The translations under genes and the position numbers were made by a program. From an uncultured Woeseia sp. (lineage in GTDB: Bacteria; Pseudomonadota; Gammaproteobacteria; Steroidobacterales; Woeseiaceae): a stretch of DNA of 64,000 nt. Location of the stretch: the NCBI GenBank assembly GCA_913031125.1, contig CAJWFK010000003.1:58924-122923 (forward strand), written 5' to 3'. The notes beneath the pieces were generated by a model that was not told where the DNA came from, made no database searches, and worked only from the letters and a program-made list of their open reading frames with translations. Below are positions 46,197 through 55,416 of this stretch, piece after piece; within the stretch, counting starts at the first letter, position 1; the number at the start of each line of letters is the position of its first letter.

Positions 46197-47567
46197 TTAT
46201 ATGGATATCTCACCGGTACTATCACCAAAACTTTCTCGTTCATGCCCGAGTAGATTCAGAAGCCTAAGCATTGCATTTGCCATAGGTGTATCGTCTGCTG
46301 CTTTGATATGGGTTCCACCTTGATGGACACCATTTGCGCCACCAAGTACGACTAGAGGACATCGCCGATGGTTATGTACGTTGGCATCCCCCATCGGAGA
46401 TCCCCAAATGATCATCGATTGGTCCAATAGTGTTGTATCTCCATCCATTATGTTTTCTAGACGGTCAACAAAATACGCTGTCTGCTTCATTCGATACTGA
46501 CAGATGGCGTTAAATTCCTTAATAGCTTCGATACTATCTCCATGGTGCGAAGAAGGATGAAACCCTTTGCTTGATCCGCTTTCCGGTAATATTCGGTTCG
46601 AAGCATCACGTCCTAACTTGAATGAAATAACCCGTGTAATATCGGCTTCACAGGCAAGAACCTGAAGGTCGTACATCAATTTGGCATGCTCAGAAAAGGA
46701 GTCTGGTACACCCGGAGGAGCATCGGGGAGTTCTCGGTTTTCCCCTTGCTGGTTCCGGGTTTCGACCAACTGAATTCGCCTCTCTATCTCGCGAACATGT
46801 TCGAGGTATTTATCGATTCGGTAGATGTCGACTGCGCCCACCTCAGATTTTATTGATGCTATATCGTCTACTACCCAGTCCAAAATGCTGGCGTGCATTT
46901 TTCGTCGTATATGCCGTTCTTTTTCCGTGCCGCCAGAACCAAACAACATGTCGAATGCCGTCCGCGGATTCCTAATCATAGGAAGTGGTTCGTTAGGGGA
47001 TGACCAGCTTATGCTGTCAGTATAGGCACAGGAATAGTTATACCCACAGCCTCCTCCCTTGTCAGCAGGTTCTATTCCCATTTGCAAGGAGGGCAGCGTC
47101 GTCGATTGTCCATATTTGTGGGCATGTAATTGATCTAGTGACGTCCCGCAATAGATATCGGAAGCTTGGGTTTGTTTCGGGTGAGCTTGAGTAAGAAAGG
47201 TTGCGGATGAGCGAAAATGGTCTGCACCAACTTCGCTGGGATGCTGGGCCTCCGCCATTCGTACGTCAGTGTTGGAAACTATCGTCATGGAGTCACGCCA
47301 TGGCTCAAGAATTTTTAAGGTGTTATCAGATACCAGTTTATAGTTCCGGCCTGTTGTGGCAGGAGCAAATAAGTTTTGGTCACTGCCCCACTTGGTGCAG
47401 CCGGGCAAACCATGTACTTCTTCTATACAGATAAGCCGGGTCCTTTTTTCGATATCTGATGTAGCAAAAGCAGGTAGCATGGAGTCGAGAAGCGGCAGTG
47501 CAATGCTGGTTGCTGTCCCTTGAAGAAAGGTTCTACGATCCAGTTTTTTCTTAGTGATAAATCTCAT
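46197..47567 (-). CDS. DUF1552 protein with Tat signal
   Basis: A 456-residue Tat-exported protein (DRRTFLQGTATSIALPLLDSM). The body matches DUF1552: RLICIEEVHGLPGCTKWG, MTIVSNTDVRMAE, the DHFRSSATFLTQAHP region and a C-terminal CPLVVLGGANG. The fold family is related to alkaline-phosphatase-like hydrolases, but no catalytic residue can be asserted. Function unknown. The gene lies 12 nt after the DUF1592 cytochrome gene and 4 nt before the ankyrin gene, on the same strand. This trio recurs in marine bacteria and planctomycetes, to my knowledge without an assigned role. Confidence 0.85.
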   Translation of the reverse strand: MRFITKKKLDRRTFLQGTATSIALPLLDSMLPAFATSDIEKRTRLICIEEVHGLPGCTKWGSDQNLFAPATTGRNYKLVSDNTLKILEPWRDSMTIVSNTDVRMAEAQHPSEVGADHFRSSATFLTQAHPKQTQASDIYCGTSLDQLHAHKYGQSTTLPSLQMGIEPADKGGGCGYNYSCAYTDSISWSSPNEPLPMIRNPRTAFDMLFGSGGTEKERHIRRKMHASILDWVVDDIASIKSEVGAVDIYRIDKYLEHVREIERRIQLVETRNQQGENRELPDAPPGVPDSFSEHAKLMYDLQVLACEADITRVISFKLGRDASNRILPESGSSKGFHPSSHHGDSIEAIKEFNAICQYRMKQTAYFVDRLENIMDGDTTLLDQSMIIWGSPMGDANVHNHRRCPLVVLGGANGVHQGGTHIKAADDTPMANAMLRLLNLLGHERESFGDSTGEISI

Positions 47568-47579
47568 CTATGCTTCCTG

Positions 47580-49925
47580 TCAATCCGAACCCAAGCTGGT
47601 TGCCACCAACTCTGTTGTTTTCAGTGACTCCTTCATGCGAAACGCGTCGCTCATAATAATGCCCATGATAAGCGATGACATCCGGTAATTGTCTTTTTCG
47701 GCTTGCTGAACTATTTCTCGAATTCTGGGTTGGTCAAAATGTTCGATGCGCCGGGCAATAGCATAAGCCATTAGGTTAGCCGTGAATTCACGTACCAATG
47801 GAGTGGGCCTTTTAAGTAATGCAGCTGTTAGTTCTGCGAGATTTGATATTGATGAACCATCGTAGAAAGTAGCTTGTGTCTCGAGAGGCATATCATTCTC
47901 CCTGATACGCCATTTCCCTGTGACATCAAAGTTATCTAATGCAAGCCCTATTGGGTCCATGATCTTGTGACAAGCCGCGCAGACGGGGTTTGCGCGATGC
48001 ATTTCTGTGCGGCGACTCGTTGTAAGAACTTGCCCATCATTAACAGTCGCCGTTTCTTCGAGGTCGGGTATTCCGGGCGGTGGCGGTGGCGGTGGCGTTC
48101 CAAGTAGTACCTCTACAACCCATTTCCCGCGTAAAACGGGCGATGTTCGGTTACCCAGTGATGTCTGGGTAAGTATGCTGCCATGACCGAGGATACCGCG
48201 TCGTTGAGCATTCGGATAATGCACTTTTCGGAACTCGTTACCATTAACATTCGGTATTCCGTAGTGTCTAGCTAACCGTTCATTCATGAAACTATAGTCA
48301 GCGTTATATAGTTCGAGCAAGCTTCTGTCTTGCTGCACAAGATAATTGAAAAATAATTCAGTCTCTCTTCGCATCGCCCGCATTAGTTGTTGCGTGTAAT
48401 TGGGATACCAAAATTCCTCTGGTTCCACTTTTTCCAGATCCTGCAGGCGGAGCCACAGGGCAGCAAATCGGGTAGCCAATGATTCTGCACGGGGATCTTT
48501 GATCATCCGTTTTGCCTGAGCACTCAAGGTTTTAGTTTTAGTTAAGCGTCCAGACTTCCCCAAGGCGCTTAGTTCCTTATCGGGACTTGTTCCCCATAAG
48601 AAAAACGATAAACGGTTAGCCAAGTCGCTGCCCGAAATTCGATAAACAGAGCCTGGCCGCACGCCATCAGGTTCTCGTTCTATCCTGAAAAGGAATCGCG
48701 GGCTTGCGAGTATTGCCTCAAGTGCTGCGCGAATACCTAATTCGAAGCCACCTGTTTCGGTCCCCATTGAATAGAATCGCATCAGATCGTTGAGTTGTTT
48801 ATCGGTCAAATCACGATTGAAAGCTTGCTCAGCTAACGTAGAAATGATTTTCTTAGCGCATGGTTTTTCTTCTATCTCCGTTGTAGGTCTACACTCGAAA
48901 ATGCGCTTTCGTGTTGGGGTGTCTGAGAGACCAAGCGTTTTAGTTGGACCTTCGATAGTTAGGTGCATCAGGTTAGGTGGAGAAGTTGTGCCGTAGCCGA
49001 TTTCAGTGCCTGTGAGTGAACGGGCATTTGGTTTCAGCAAGTCTTCGTATGGGCCATCCATTTTGCGAATGAAAGTTGCGGTAACCCTGTGCTGGCCCGC
49101 TTTAACAAAAACCGGATTCGTTTCAATGGGAAAATCTTTTAGGCCCTGGTAATCAATGTCGCCACCGTATTGGAGCAGAGCGGCACGTTCACGATTGATG
49201 GAGACATCTATATCTTCGTACCGCTCACCCCAGCCAGACATAAAGCGCATTGAGAAAACGTATTCACCATCAACTGGAAAGTTATGCAGTGTAGAAATGC
49301 CGCCTCTTGTACCGTAGGGCGCGCCTTCGACCCGTTCCCATTGATGTTGTGATTGTCCTGGCGAGTTCGAATAGGTTGTTGAGCTGGGCAGTGCCTCCTT
49401 ATCCCCAATGGCCTGCCGGGCGATGTCACTTGCCGCAGTTAGATAAGCTGTCATCAATGTCGCTGACATTTCCTGCGCGTCAGCAATGTTGTCAAAGCTC
49501 GCGCTAATACGATCTTCTGTAAACCACTCTGCTGTATTGACCGTCAACCCAAGGAGGTCATAAATGAGTCGCGCATATTCTGCATGATTGACTCGTTGGA
49601 ACGGACGCGACCCAGCTCGCCGCTCATTTCTTGCTTCATGGTCGAGTTGTTTTTCCAGTCTGTGGGCTAAGTGATCAACCTCCGTTTGGTTGCGCTGCAT
49701 TTCCCATGGTGGCATCTGGCCGGAACGTAGTTTTCTAATTACCTTCTCAGCAATGATGGGATTGTGGTGCGCATTTTCAACATTGAAATTATGTAGATCC
49801 AGCCCCCCTTGCATCGTGTATTGGTTATGGCATGCGATACAGGTAGTTTGAATAAGCCGGTTAGCATCCTGACCAAAACTGGCCGAGTTCCCAATTAACA
49901 ATAGAAATAAAAAGATCCGTACCAT
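47580..49925 (-). CDS. DUF1592/DUF1588/DUF1585 multidomain protein with two c-type haem motifs
   Basis: A 781-residue exported protein, the type usually called planctomycete-style cytochrome. The signal peptide (VRIFLFLLLIGNSASFG) is best explained by the ATG at 49925, although the frame opens at 50024. CIACH (Cys29-His33) lies at the N-terminus and CAACH near the C-terminus in PVCAACHKIMDPIGLALDNFD. Between them are the DUF1587, DUF1592, DUF1588 and DUF1585 stretches (RPFQRVNHAEYARLIYDLLG, SRFLFRIERE, RRGILGHGSIL). It likely transfers electrons, partnering DUF1552. No biochemical function is known. Confidence 0.85.
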   Translation of the reverse strand: MVRIFLFLLLIGNSASFGQDANRLIQTTCIACHNQYTMQGGLDLHNFNVENAHHNPIIAEKVIRKLRSGQMPPWEMQRNQTEVDHLAHRLEKQLDHEARNERRAGSRPFQRVNHAEYARLIYDLLGLTVNTAEWFTEDRISASFDNIADAQEMSATLMTAYLTAASDIARQAIGDKEALPSSTTYSNSPGQSQHQWERVEGAPYGTRGGISTLHNFPVDGEYVFSMRFMSGWGERYEDIDVSINRERAALLQYGGDIDYQGLKDFPIETNPVFVKAGQHRVTATFIRKMDGPYEDLLKPNARSLTGTEIGYGTTSPPNLMHLTIEGPTKTLGLSDTPTRKRIFECRPTTEIEEKPCAKKIISTLAEQAFNRDLTDKQLNDLMRFYSMGTETGGFELGIRAALEAILASPRFLFRIEREPDGVRPGSVYRISGSDLANRLSFFLWGTSPDKELSALGKSGRLTKTKTLSAQAKRMIKDPRAESLATRFAALWLRLQDLEKVEPEEFWYPNYTQQLMRAMRRETELFFNYLVQQDRSLLELYNADYSFMNERLARHYGIPNVNGNEFRKVHYPNAQRRGILGHGSILTQTSLGNRTSPVLRGKWVVEVLLGTPPPPPPPGIPDLEETATVNDGQVLTTSRRTEMHRANPVCAACHKIMDPIGLALDNFDVTGKWRIRENDMPLETQATFYDGSSISNLAELTAALLKRPTPLVREFTANLMAYAIARRIEHFDQPRIREIVQQAEKDNYRMSSLIMGIIMSDAFRMKESLKTTELVATSLGSD

Positions 49926-50058
49926 TGATATCCGTGTGGAACACGCTCCATAAAAATAATTTTTCTGTAGTGCTGCCTTACATATTCTGACAAGAATATA
50001 ACTGCAAATCAGTAGGTTAAGCAAAAAATAGCGTGAGACTTTGGAAAAAAACGATTTT

Positions 50059-51561
50059 TTATGGGTTTTGCTCTTGTAGCGAACGAACGAGCGACACTGA
50101 CATCAATACCCCGGTTATTAATATTGGTACAGATACTATTAATAAGACGAGTTGCATAACTCTCAAACCACCTATAAATAATAGAGTAATGGGCATGGCC
50201 CCTAGTGCTAATGCCCAAAAAACGCGATGCCAGCGCGCGGGGTGGCTTCCTGCGGGCAAATTATGAGTCGCACTCGAGGCAATAGTATATGCCGCCGAGT
50301 CGTATGTGGTTGTTGCAAAAATTATGGCCATAATGGAAAAGACACCGATAACGAGGCCAGGCAGCGGAAGTTCCCGCAGTGTGGCTACGATAGCGGCGCT
50401 TTGACTTTGTTCATTTAAAACCCCGGTGATGTTGGCTATTCCTTCAAGTTCAAGGAACAGTGAATAATTACCGATAACCATGTAGAAGACCCAGCACCCA
50501 AGAGAGCCGAAGACAAGCATGCCGACGATGACTTGCCGGATTGTTCGACCATGAGAAATACGTGCGATAAACATGCCCACATAGGGAGCAAATGCGATCC
50601 ACCATGCCCAATAAAACACGGTCCAATCCTCGACAAAAGTGGACTCTGTAAAGGGGTCTGTATAGAAAGTCATCTGTACAAAGTTTTGCATTAGGACGCC
50701 GACACTGTTCAGGCTGGTTTTAAGCAGGAAGGCGGTGGGACCGACCATAAGGATAAAAAATAGTAGGCAGAAACCAATAATCAGATTGATAAAGCTCAAC
50801 GTCCGAATACCTTTTCTTAATCCAAGATACACGCTTATGGACATGAGAAAAACACAGAGTAAAGTTACACCGACGTCGAGAGAGAAGTTGTGTTCTAGGC
50901 CAAAAAGCCAAGCGATACATGCAGCTATCATTGGTGTAGAAAAGCCCAATGAGGCTGCAGCGCCACCTACCATCGCAATAATAAAAAGGAAGTCAATGAA
51001 CCTAGCTATTGGTCCAATCGTATTACGGGATAAAAAATAATGGCAGCCATTACTAAAACGCATATGACTTAAGTTTTTCGAGTAATAAGGGTAACCAATA
51101 GCTAGTGTGGGCAGGCAATAAAATGCCCATGCTGGAAACCCCCAATGGAATAGCCCGTATGTAGATGCCCATTTTGCGGCCTCTGGACTAAAAGGCTCTG
51201 CGCCAAACGGCGGTGATTGGTAGTAGTGGGCCCATTCAACAGCGCACCAATAAATTAGTCCTCCACCAATACCTGCGCAAAATAGCATTGAAATCCAACT
51301 GACAGTATCAAATTCGGGTTTTGACTCCGGCGCTCCAAATTTGGTTTTACCGAATTTGCTCGCTCCGAGCCAGATAAGAAATATATTTGCGCCTACCGCT
51401 GCTAATATGAATATGACTCCAATTTGGTTGGCGATGTAGTCATACGTATCTTCTAGTAGTTGGGCAGCTCTATCTGGAGATGAAGCTAGGGAAATACAGA
51501 CAAAAAAAATGATAAGAACAGTTGTGGCAAAGGCTGGTTTGTCTAATTTTCTTTGATTCAT
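50059..51561 (-). CDS. BCCT family betaine/carnitine/choline-type transporter
   Basis: A 500-residue inner-membrane transporter of the BCCT family with twelve helices. Seen are the Gly-rich third-helix motif (FCAGIGGGLIYWCAVEWAHYY) and the signature DWTVFYWAWWIAFAPYVGMFIARISHGRTIRQ, with its Trp-rich substrate-binding box. No long charged C-terminal tail is present, so osmosensing is unlikely and substrate uptake is favoured. It follows the MDR gene by 18 nt on the same strand. Given the betaine-type catabolic operon upstream, glycine betaine or a related quaternary amine is the likeliest substrate. Confidence 0.93.
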   Translation of the reverse strand: MNQRKLDKPAFATTVLIIFFVCISLASSPDRAAQLLEDTYDYIANQIGVIFILAAVGANIFLIWLGASKFGKTKFGAPESKPEFDTVSWISMLFCAGIGGGLIYWCAVEWAHYYQSPPFGAEPFSPEAAKWASTYGLFHWGFPAWAFYCLPTLAIGYPYYSKNLSHMRFSNGCHYFLSRNTIGPIARFIDFLFIIAMVGGAAASLGFSTPMIAACIAWLFGLEHNFSLDVGVTLLCVFLMSISVYLGLRKGIRTLSFINLIIGFCLLFFILMVGPTAFLLKTSLNSVGVLMQNFVQMTFYTDPFTESTFVEDWTVFYWAWWIAFAPYVGMFIARISHGRTIRQVIVGMLVFGSLGCWVFYMVIGNYSLFLELEGIANITGVLNEQSQSAAIVATLRELPLPGLVIGVFSIMAIIFATTTYDSAAYTIASSATHNLPAGSHPARWHRVFWALALGAMPITLLFIGGLRVMQLVLLIVSVPILITGVLMSVSLVRSLQEQNP

Positions 51562-51579
51562 ATTGTGTCTGTTATTGCC

Positions 51580-52584
51580 TTAATTGATTTTTAAAACAAC
51601 ACAACCGCGAATCTTACCGGTCTCAATCAGTTCATTAGCTTCAACGATATCCTTCAATGGGACTGAGTTAGATATGCGGTGTTGAAGCAGATTTTTTTCC
51701 AGCGCTGTTTGAATGTCCTGAGTGGCAGCTTCTTTAGCTGATTCGGGCATCGCATAGACTATTACGAAGCGTAAGACGAGATCTTTATACATCATTTGGT
51801 AGAAAGGGATTTTTGGATTTGGTGCGGCTGCGGATGAATACGTAGCAATCGTCCCGCCAACTCGGCAAACATTTATTGAAGTATCCAGATTAGCGCCGAA
51901 CTCGACATCGATAACACGATCGAGGGGTACCCCTTTGTTAGCATCTAGCACTGCGGTGGCAAATTGGTTATCCCGGTGGTTGACGACTTTTGACGCCCCG
52001 GCAGCCTTACAAGCCGCGATATCGATATCATTGCTGGCTGAGGCAATAACATTAGCCCCTGCTTGGGAAGCCCACTGGATTGCGTAGTGACCGACACGAC
52101 CGGCGCCACCGGTTACAAGTACTGATTGTCCATCTACCTCGCCGTCTGCGAATACGCAACGGTGCGCAGTCATCATCGGAATACCAATGCATGCACCGAC
52201 ATCGAATCCTGTATTATCGGGGAGGATAATGGCGCGTGAAGAATCGATGGCTACATATTCAGCTGCAGTCCCATGTTGCCTTGCGAATTGTGCCTGGTAG
52301 ATCCATACACGCTCCCCGACGCGACTTTCTGGTACACCAGCGCCCACTGCCTCTATGATTCCAGCACCGTCACTATTTGGTATAACTGGCCCCGCATCCA
52401 GTAAATCAGGAAATGATCCAGCCCGTTTTTTTACGTCTGATGGATTAACGCCGCTAGCGTGAAGCTTTACGAGAACTTCTCCCGGACCTGCGGATGGTTT
52501 CAGGAAGTCTCCTAATTTAAGAACCATTTGTGCAGAGCCGAAGTCATCAAACCAGGCAGCACGCATCATTTCATTCGAATTCAT
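51580..52584 (-). CDS. MDR-family NADPH:quinone-oxidoreductase-like protein
   Basis: A 334-residue zinc-independent medium-chain dehydrogenase. The N-terminal GroES-like part has GPGEVLVKLHASGVNPSDVKKRAG, and the nucleotide-binding motif is GGAGRVGHYAIQWA. No Zn-ligand Cys or His set of alcohol dehydrogenases appears. Family members reduce quinones or 2-alkenals with NADPH. Its ATG overlaps the TAA of the SDR gene by one nucleotide, implying coupling. It is placed between the SDR and the BCCT transporter genes. The physiological substrate is unknown. Confidence 0.87.
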   Translation of the reverse strand: MNSNEMMRAAWFDDFGSAQMVLKLGDFLKPSAGPGEVLVKLHASGVNPSDVKKRAGSFPDLLDAGPVIPNSDGAGIIEAVGAGVPESRVGERVWIYQAQFARQHGTAAEYVAIDSSRAIILPDNTGFDVGACIGIPMMTAHRCVFADGEVDGQSVLVTGGAGRVGHYAIQWASQAGANVIASASNDIDIAACKAAGASKVVNHRDNQFATAVLDANKGVPLDRVIDVEFGANLDTSINVCRVGGTIATYSSAAAPNPKIPFYQMMYKDLVLRFVIVYAMPESAKEAATQDIQTALEKNLLQHRISNSVPLKDIVEANELIETGKIRGCVVLKIN

Positions 52585-53378
52585 TAGTTATCCAACCAGT
52601 TGGAAAGTGTCTCAGTATTGCCGTCCACTGCGATGGCCTGGCCGGATATTCTTGCACATCGATCAGATGCGATAAATAAGACCATTTCACTAACGTCATC
52701 AGCAGTGACAAATGTGCGCATTGAGCTTTGTCGTTCGTATACGTCACGAATCTCGTCTTTTGTTAGATTTCGCTTCTCAGCATCTCGTGCAATAACGCCC
52801 TCTATCCGTGGACCCTCCACAGCCGTCGGACAGACCGCATTCACACGGATGTTGTGCGGTCCTAATTCCATTGCCCAAGTTTTCATTAGCCCAATCATAG
52901 CCCACTTGGTCGCAACGTAAGGTGACCGGTATGGACAGCCGAATAATCCGGCGTTGGACGCAATAGTGACAATACATCCGGACCCACGTGTTTTTAAAAG
53001 TGGCACCGATTTTCGCACCATATAAAACGATCCGGTTAGGTTGACTGCAATGCTTTTCTCCCAGTCATTTATAGTAATTTCTTCAACCGCCGCAGTAGGA
53101 CCAGCAATACCGGCATTGAGAATCAATGTATCAAGACCGTCGTGCAAGTCACCAAAGTCTGCAAAAATTCTATCGACGTCGCTGGATTTACTAACATCCG
53201 CAATCGTGGCGGTGGCTGCTGGGTTTGCTTTCAGGAAATCCGCAACAAATTGTTCCGATAAGTCACATATATGCACTTTCGACCCATCTTGCAGGAAAGC
53301 TTCGGCGATATTTCGGCCAATACCAGATGCAGCGCCGGTAATTAGTACTGTGTGACAATCATTATTTTCCATACTCAA
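52584..53378 (-). CDS. Short-chain dehydrogenase/reductase (SDR)
   Basis: A 264-residue classical SDR. The cofactor motif is TGAASGIG, the NAG motif is NAGIAG, the catalytic Ser lies in IVTIASNAG and the YxxxK pair in SPYVATKWAM. It uses NAD(H) or NADP(H) and oxidises or reduces a secondary alcohol or ketone that I cannot specify. It overlaps the beta-lactamase-fold hydrolase gene by 4 nt upstream and the MDR gene by 1 nt downstream, so the three enzymes are probably made together. Confidence 0.9.
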   Translation of the reverse strand: MSMENNDCHTVLITGAASGIGRNIAEAFLQDGSKVHICDLSEQFVADFLKANPAATATIADVSKSSDVDRIFADFGDLHDGLDTLILNAGIAGPTAAVEEITINDWEKSIAVNLTGSFYMVRKSVPLLKTRGSGCIVTIASNAGLFGCPYRSPYVATKWAMIGLMKTWAMELGPHNIRVNAVCPTAVEGPRIEGVIARDAEKRNLTKDEIRDVYERQSSMRTFVTADDVSEMVLFIASDRCARISGQAIAVDGNTETLSNWLDN

Positions 53379-54694
53379 TTTTCTTGTCCAAAAACACCGT
53401 CTAACACTTCAAAAAGTTTGCCTTCGACTTTGACCTCGCTGTATTGATCATCTTTGAAATAGCTCGTAAACACAGCCACTGTGTCGCGTGTTGGGTTAAT
53501 GATGAGACCCTGGCCGGCCCAACCGCCCTTATAAAAACTATCGTTTTCGAAAACTGCATCCCATTGGTAAACATTGTGTTTAATTCCTGCTTCAGCCAGA
53601 AAGGGTACTCCGGCGTTACGAAGGAGTGCTGGATCACCACCATTTCTGAGCAGATCAATATGATCATCTGAGATAATCTTCTTACTGCTAACCACTTTAT
53701 AGCTAGGTGTGAATAGGAGTCCGAATCTGGCAAGGTCACGCATCTTCGATACAAATCCGCCGTGGGTAACGGGGATGCCATACCGAGGTGCAATATAGGC
53801 AGCATCAGCCTCTGCACCGATCTGCGACCAGATTTCCTTTGTGAATGCGTCCTGGAAGGGCATGTTGGTAATTTCCTCGACAAGCCAACCAAGGATAAAA
53901 GTATTTAACCCAGAATATGAAAACTTGTGTCCTGGGTCTGCATCCCTTGTAGCTTGGTAGGTCGCAGCGAACTCATAGGGATTGTCCGGTGCAGCCTCGG
54001 TACGAAAGCCATCCCCGATAGACATTGAATAGAGGTAGTAGCAGGCATCCCAGGATTCATACTCATCTGGACAATCGAGACCAGACGCCATATCGAGGAT
54101 ATGGCGGATAGATATTCCTGCAAAGCTGGATTTTTCCATTTCCGAAAGGTAATGCTCAATAGGCCGGTTAACGTCGATTTCTCCACGTTCCTCCAAAATA
54201 CGTATCACAGTTGCGGGAAAGACCTTGGATGTTGACCAATAAACTGGTTTCTCATGTTCTTGCATTCTTGGGTAGCGTTCAAAAACAATTTGTCCCTTAT
54301 GCAGTACAACGATACCCATGGTTGTTGATTGGTCACTGACAATAAAGTCGTCAAACGTCATCCGGCCTTCCGGTGTACTGATTACATATTCGCCGATTTC
54401 GCTCATAGGATTACGTGTGAGTGGCTGGACCTGACCTTGTCTATACACGGTTACCGTTGGAAAGAGCATGTGCAGGTTTTTAAAATTCCATGCCATGTCT
54501 TCGCCATTAACAGTCCACCAAATATCATCAGTTGGCAACTTCCTCATTTGGCTTTGCACTTCTTCCAGGGTTGAGGCGGGCACAAATTCCTCAAACACAA
54601 GTTCCTCGGCTGCGAATGGTGCGAAGGCGGCGCAGCCGGTTAGGAAAATTATAGCTGCAGAACGGACATAGTTACGGTTGTTAAGGATTTTCAT
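53375..54694 (-). CDS. Beta-lactamase-fold serine hydrolase, exported
   Basis: A 439-residue serine hydrolase of the beta-lactamase/class C-like esterase group. The active-site motif SxxK is STSK (with the family context YWSTSKVFPATVIRILEERGE) and the second motif is YSGLN (Y-x-N type). The N-terminus is a signal peptide with a possible lipobox FLTGC. The ATG at 54694 is chosen over the TTG at 54706. Such enzymes are usually esterases or peptidases rather than true antibiotic-resistance enzymes; substrate unknown. Translationally coupled to the SDR gene (53375-53378). Confidence 0.86.
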   Translation of the reverse strand: MKILNNRNYVRSAAIIFLTGCAAFAPFAAEELVFEEFVPASTLEEVQSQMRKLPTDDIWWTVNGEDMAWNFKNLHMLFPTVTVYRQGQVQPLTRNPMSEIGEYVISTPEGRMTFDDFIVSDQSTTMGIVVLHKGQIVFERYPRMQEHEKPVYWSTSKVFPATVIRILEERGEIDVNRPIEHYLSEMEKSSFAGISIRHILDMASGLDCPDEYESWDACYYLYSMSIGDGFRTEAAPDNPYEFAATYQATRDADPGHKFSYSGLNTFILGWLVEEITNMPFQDAFTKEIWSQIGAEADAAYIAPRYGIPVTHGGFVSKMRDLARFGLLFTPSYKVVSSKKIISDDHIDLLRNGGDPALLRNAGVPFLAEAGIKHNVYQWDAVFENDSFYKGGWAGQGLIINPTRDTVAVFTSYFKDDQYSEVKVEGKLFEVLDGVFGQEN

Positions 54695-54813
54695 AGTTAC
54701 CACCAAGTTACTCGTATTTTTCTTATTTTATTGAGCTAATCATGCTGTCTTGAATAGAAGTATGAATCCGGCCTGAGCTAAACTCAATGAGTGATTAAAG
54801 GTGTTTTAAATTT

Positions 54814-55416
54814 CTATGACTCGGACCACTCCGTAGTGTATTCAGCCGCCGCGACTTTCAGCCAATGTAAAAGGTAATCTGAAAAGCTTCGTCTTACTAT
54901 GAGATCGAAGGCGTGTGGTTCATGGCCCATGCTGATAAGTACATTTGCTTTTGCAAGATTGCTTTGCGCACACATCCCTTGACCGAATACCGATGGGTGC
55001 AAATCCAATGTGCATCCTTTGGCGAGAACATCGCGAACATGGTTGCCATCAAGACGCAGTGCAATCTGGCCGCCACTAACATCGTTGACCGCAGCATGCA
55101 TTGATCCTCCTGAACCTTGCAGGTCCTTGACCAGCTTCGTAGCTTCGGAAAGTGGGCAAAGTATCAGCCATTCGTCGGGGCCCAGCCAGAAAATACTATG
55201 GTTTTCGAAGTTAGTTGTATTCGGTTTTACTGGAAGTTTTTGGTCGAGCACAGTTTCCATATGTTCTAAAAATGGGCGATGTTTAATTTTCCCACGCAGG
55301 TTAATGTGCGCAACGTTTGACTGAATACTGACCTTTATCTGGGCTTGAGAGTTTTGTTCTGACTCTGGCGCTATAAAGCTTTCAAGACCATGGCTGCGAT
55401 TCGACTCCTTAAACAT
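54814..55416 (-). CDS. soxG: Sarcosine oxidase gamma subunit
   Basis: About 200 residues, with the SoxG core: FWLGPDEWLILCP, the AVNDVSGGQIALRLDGNHVRDVLAKGC stretch and the C-terminal VRRSFSDYLLHWL. It is the small subunit of heterotetrameric sarcosine oxidase, related to the GcvT fold. ATG at 55416 overlaps the soxA stop by 8 nt; a longer ATG at 55440 is also possible. This is the last gene of the amine-degradation operon. The following 120 nt up to the beta-lactamase-fold gene contain no coding sequence, but no clear terminator was seen. Confidence 0.9.
   Translation of the reverse strand: MFKESNRSHGLESFIAPESEQNSQAQIKVSIQSNVAHINLRGKIKHRPFLEHMETVLDQKLPVKPNTTNFENHSIFWLGPDEWLILCPLSEATKLVKDLQGSGGSMHAAVNDVSGGQIALRLDGNHVRDVLAKGCTLDLHPSVFGQGMCAQSNLAKANVLISMGHEPHAFDLIVRRSFSDYLLHWLKVAAAEYTTEWSES

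Noticed and set aside
53401..53892. Minus-strand open frame of 163 codons inside the serine hydrolase gene in another frame
   Set aside because: The alternate frame lacks motifs, and the serine hydrolase frame carries its catalytic residues and conserved C-terminal region over the same bases.
53375..54694. Antibiotic-resistance beta-lactamase
   Set aside because: Motif context is that of class C-like esterases or peptidases; no evidence supports antibiotic hydrolysis.
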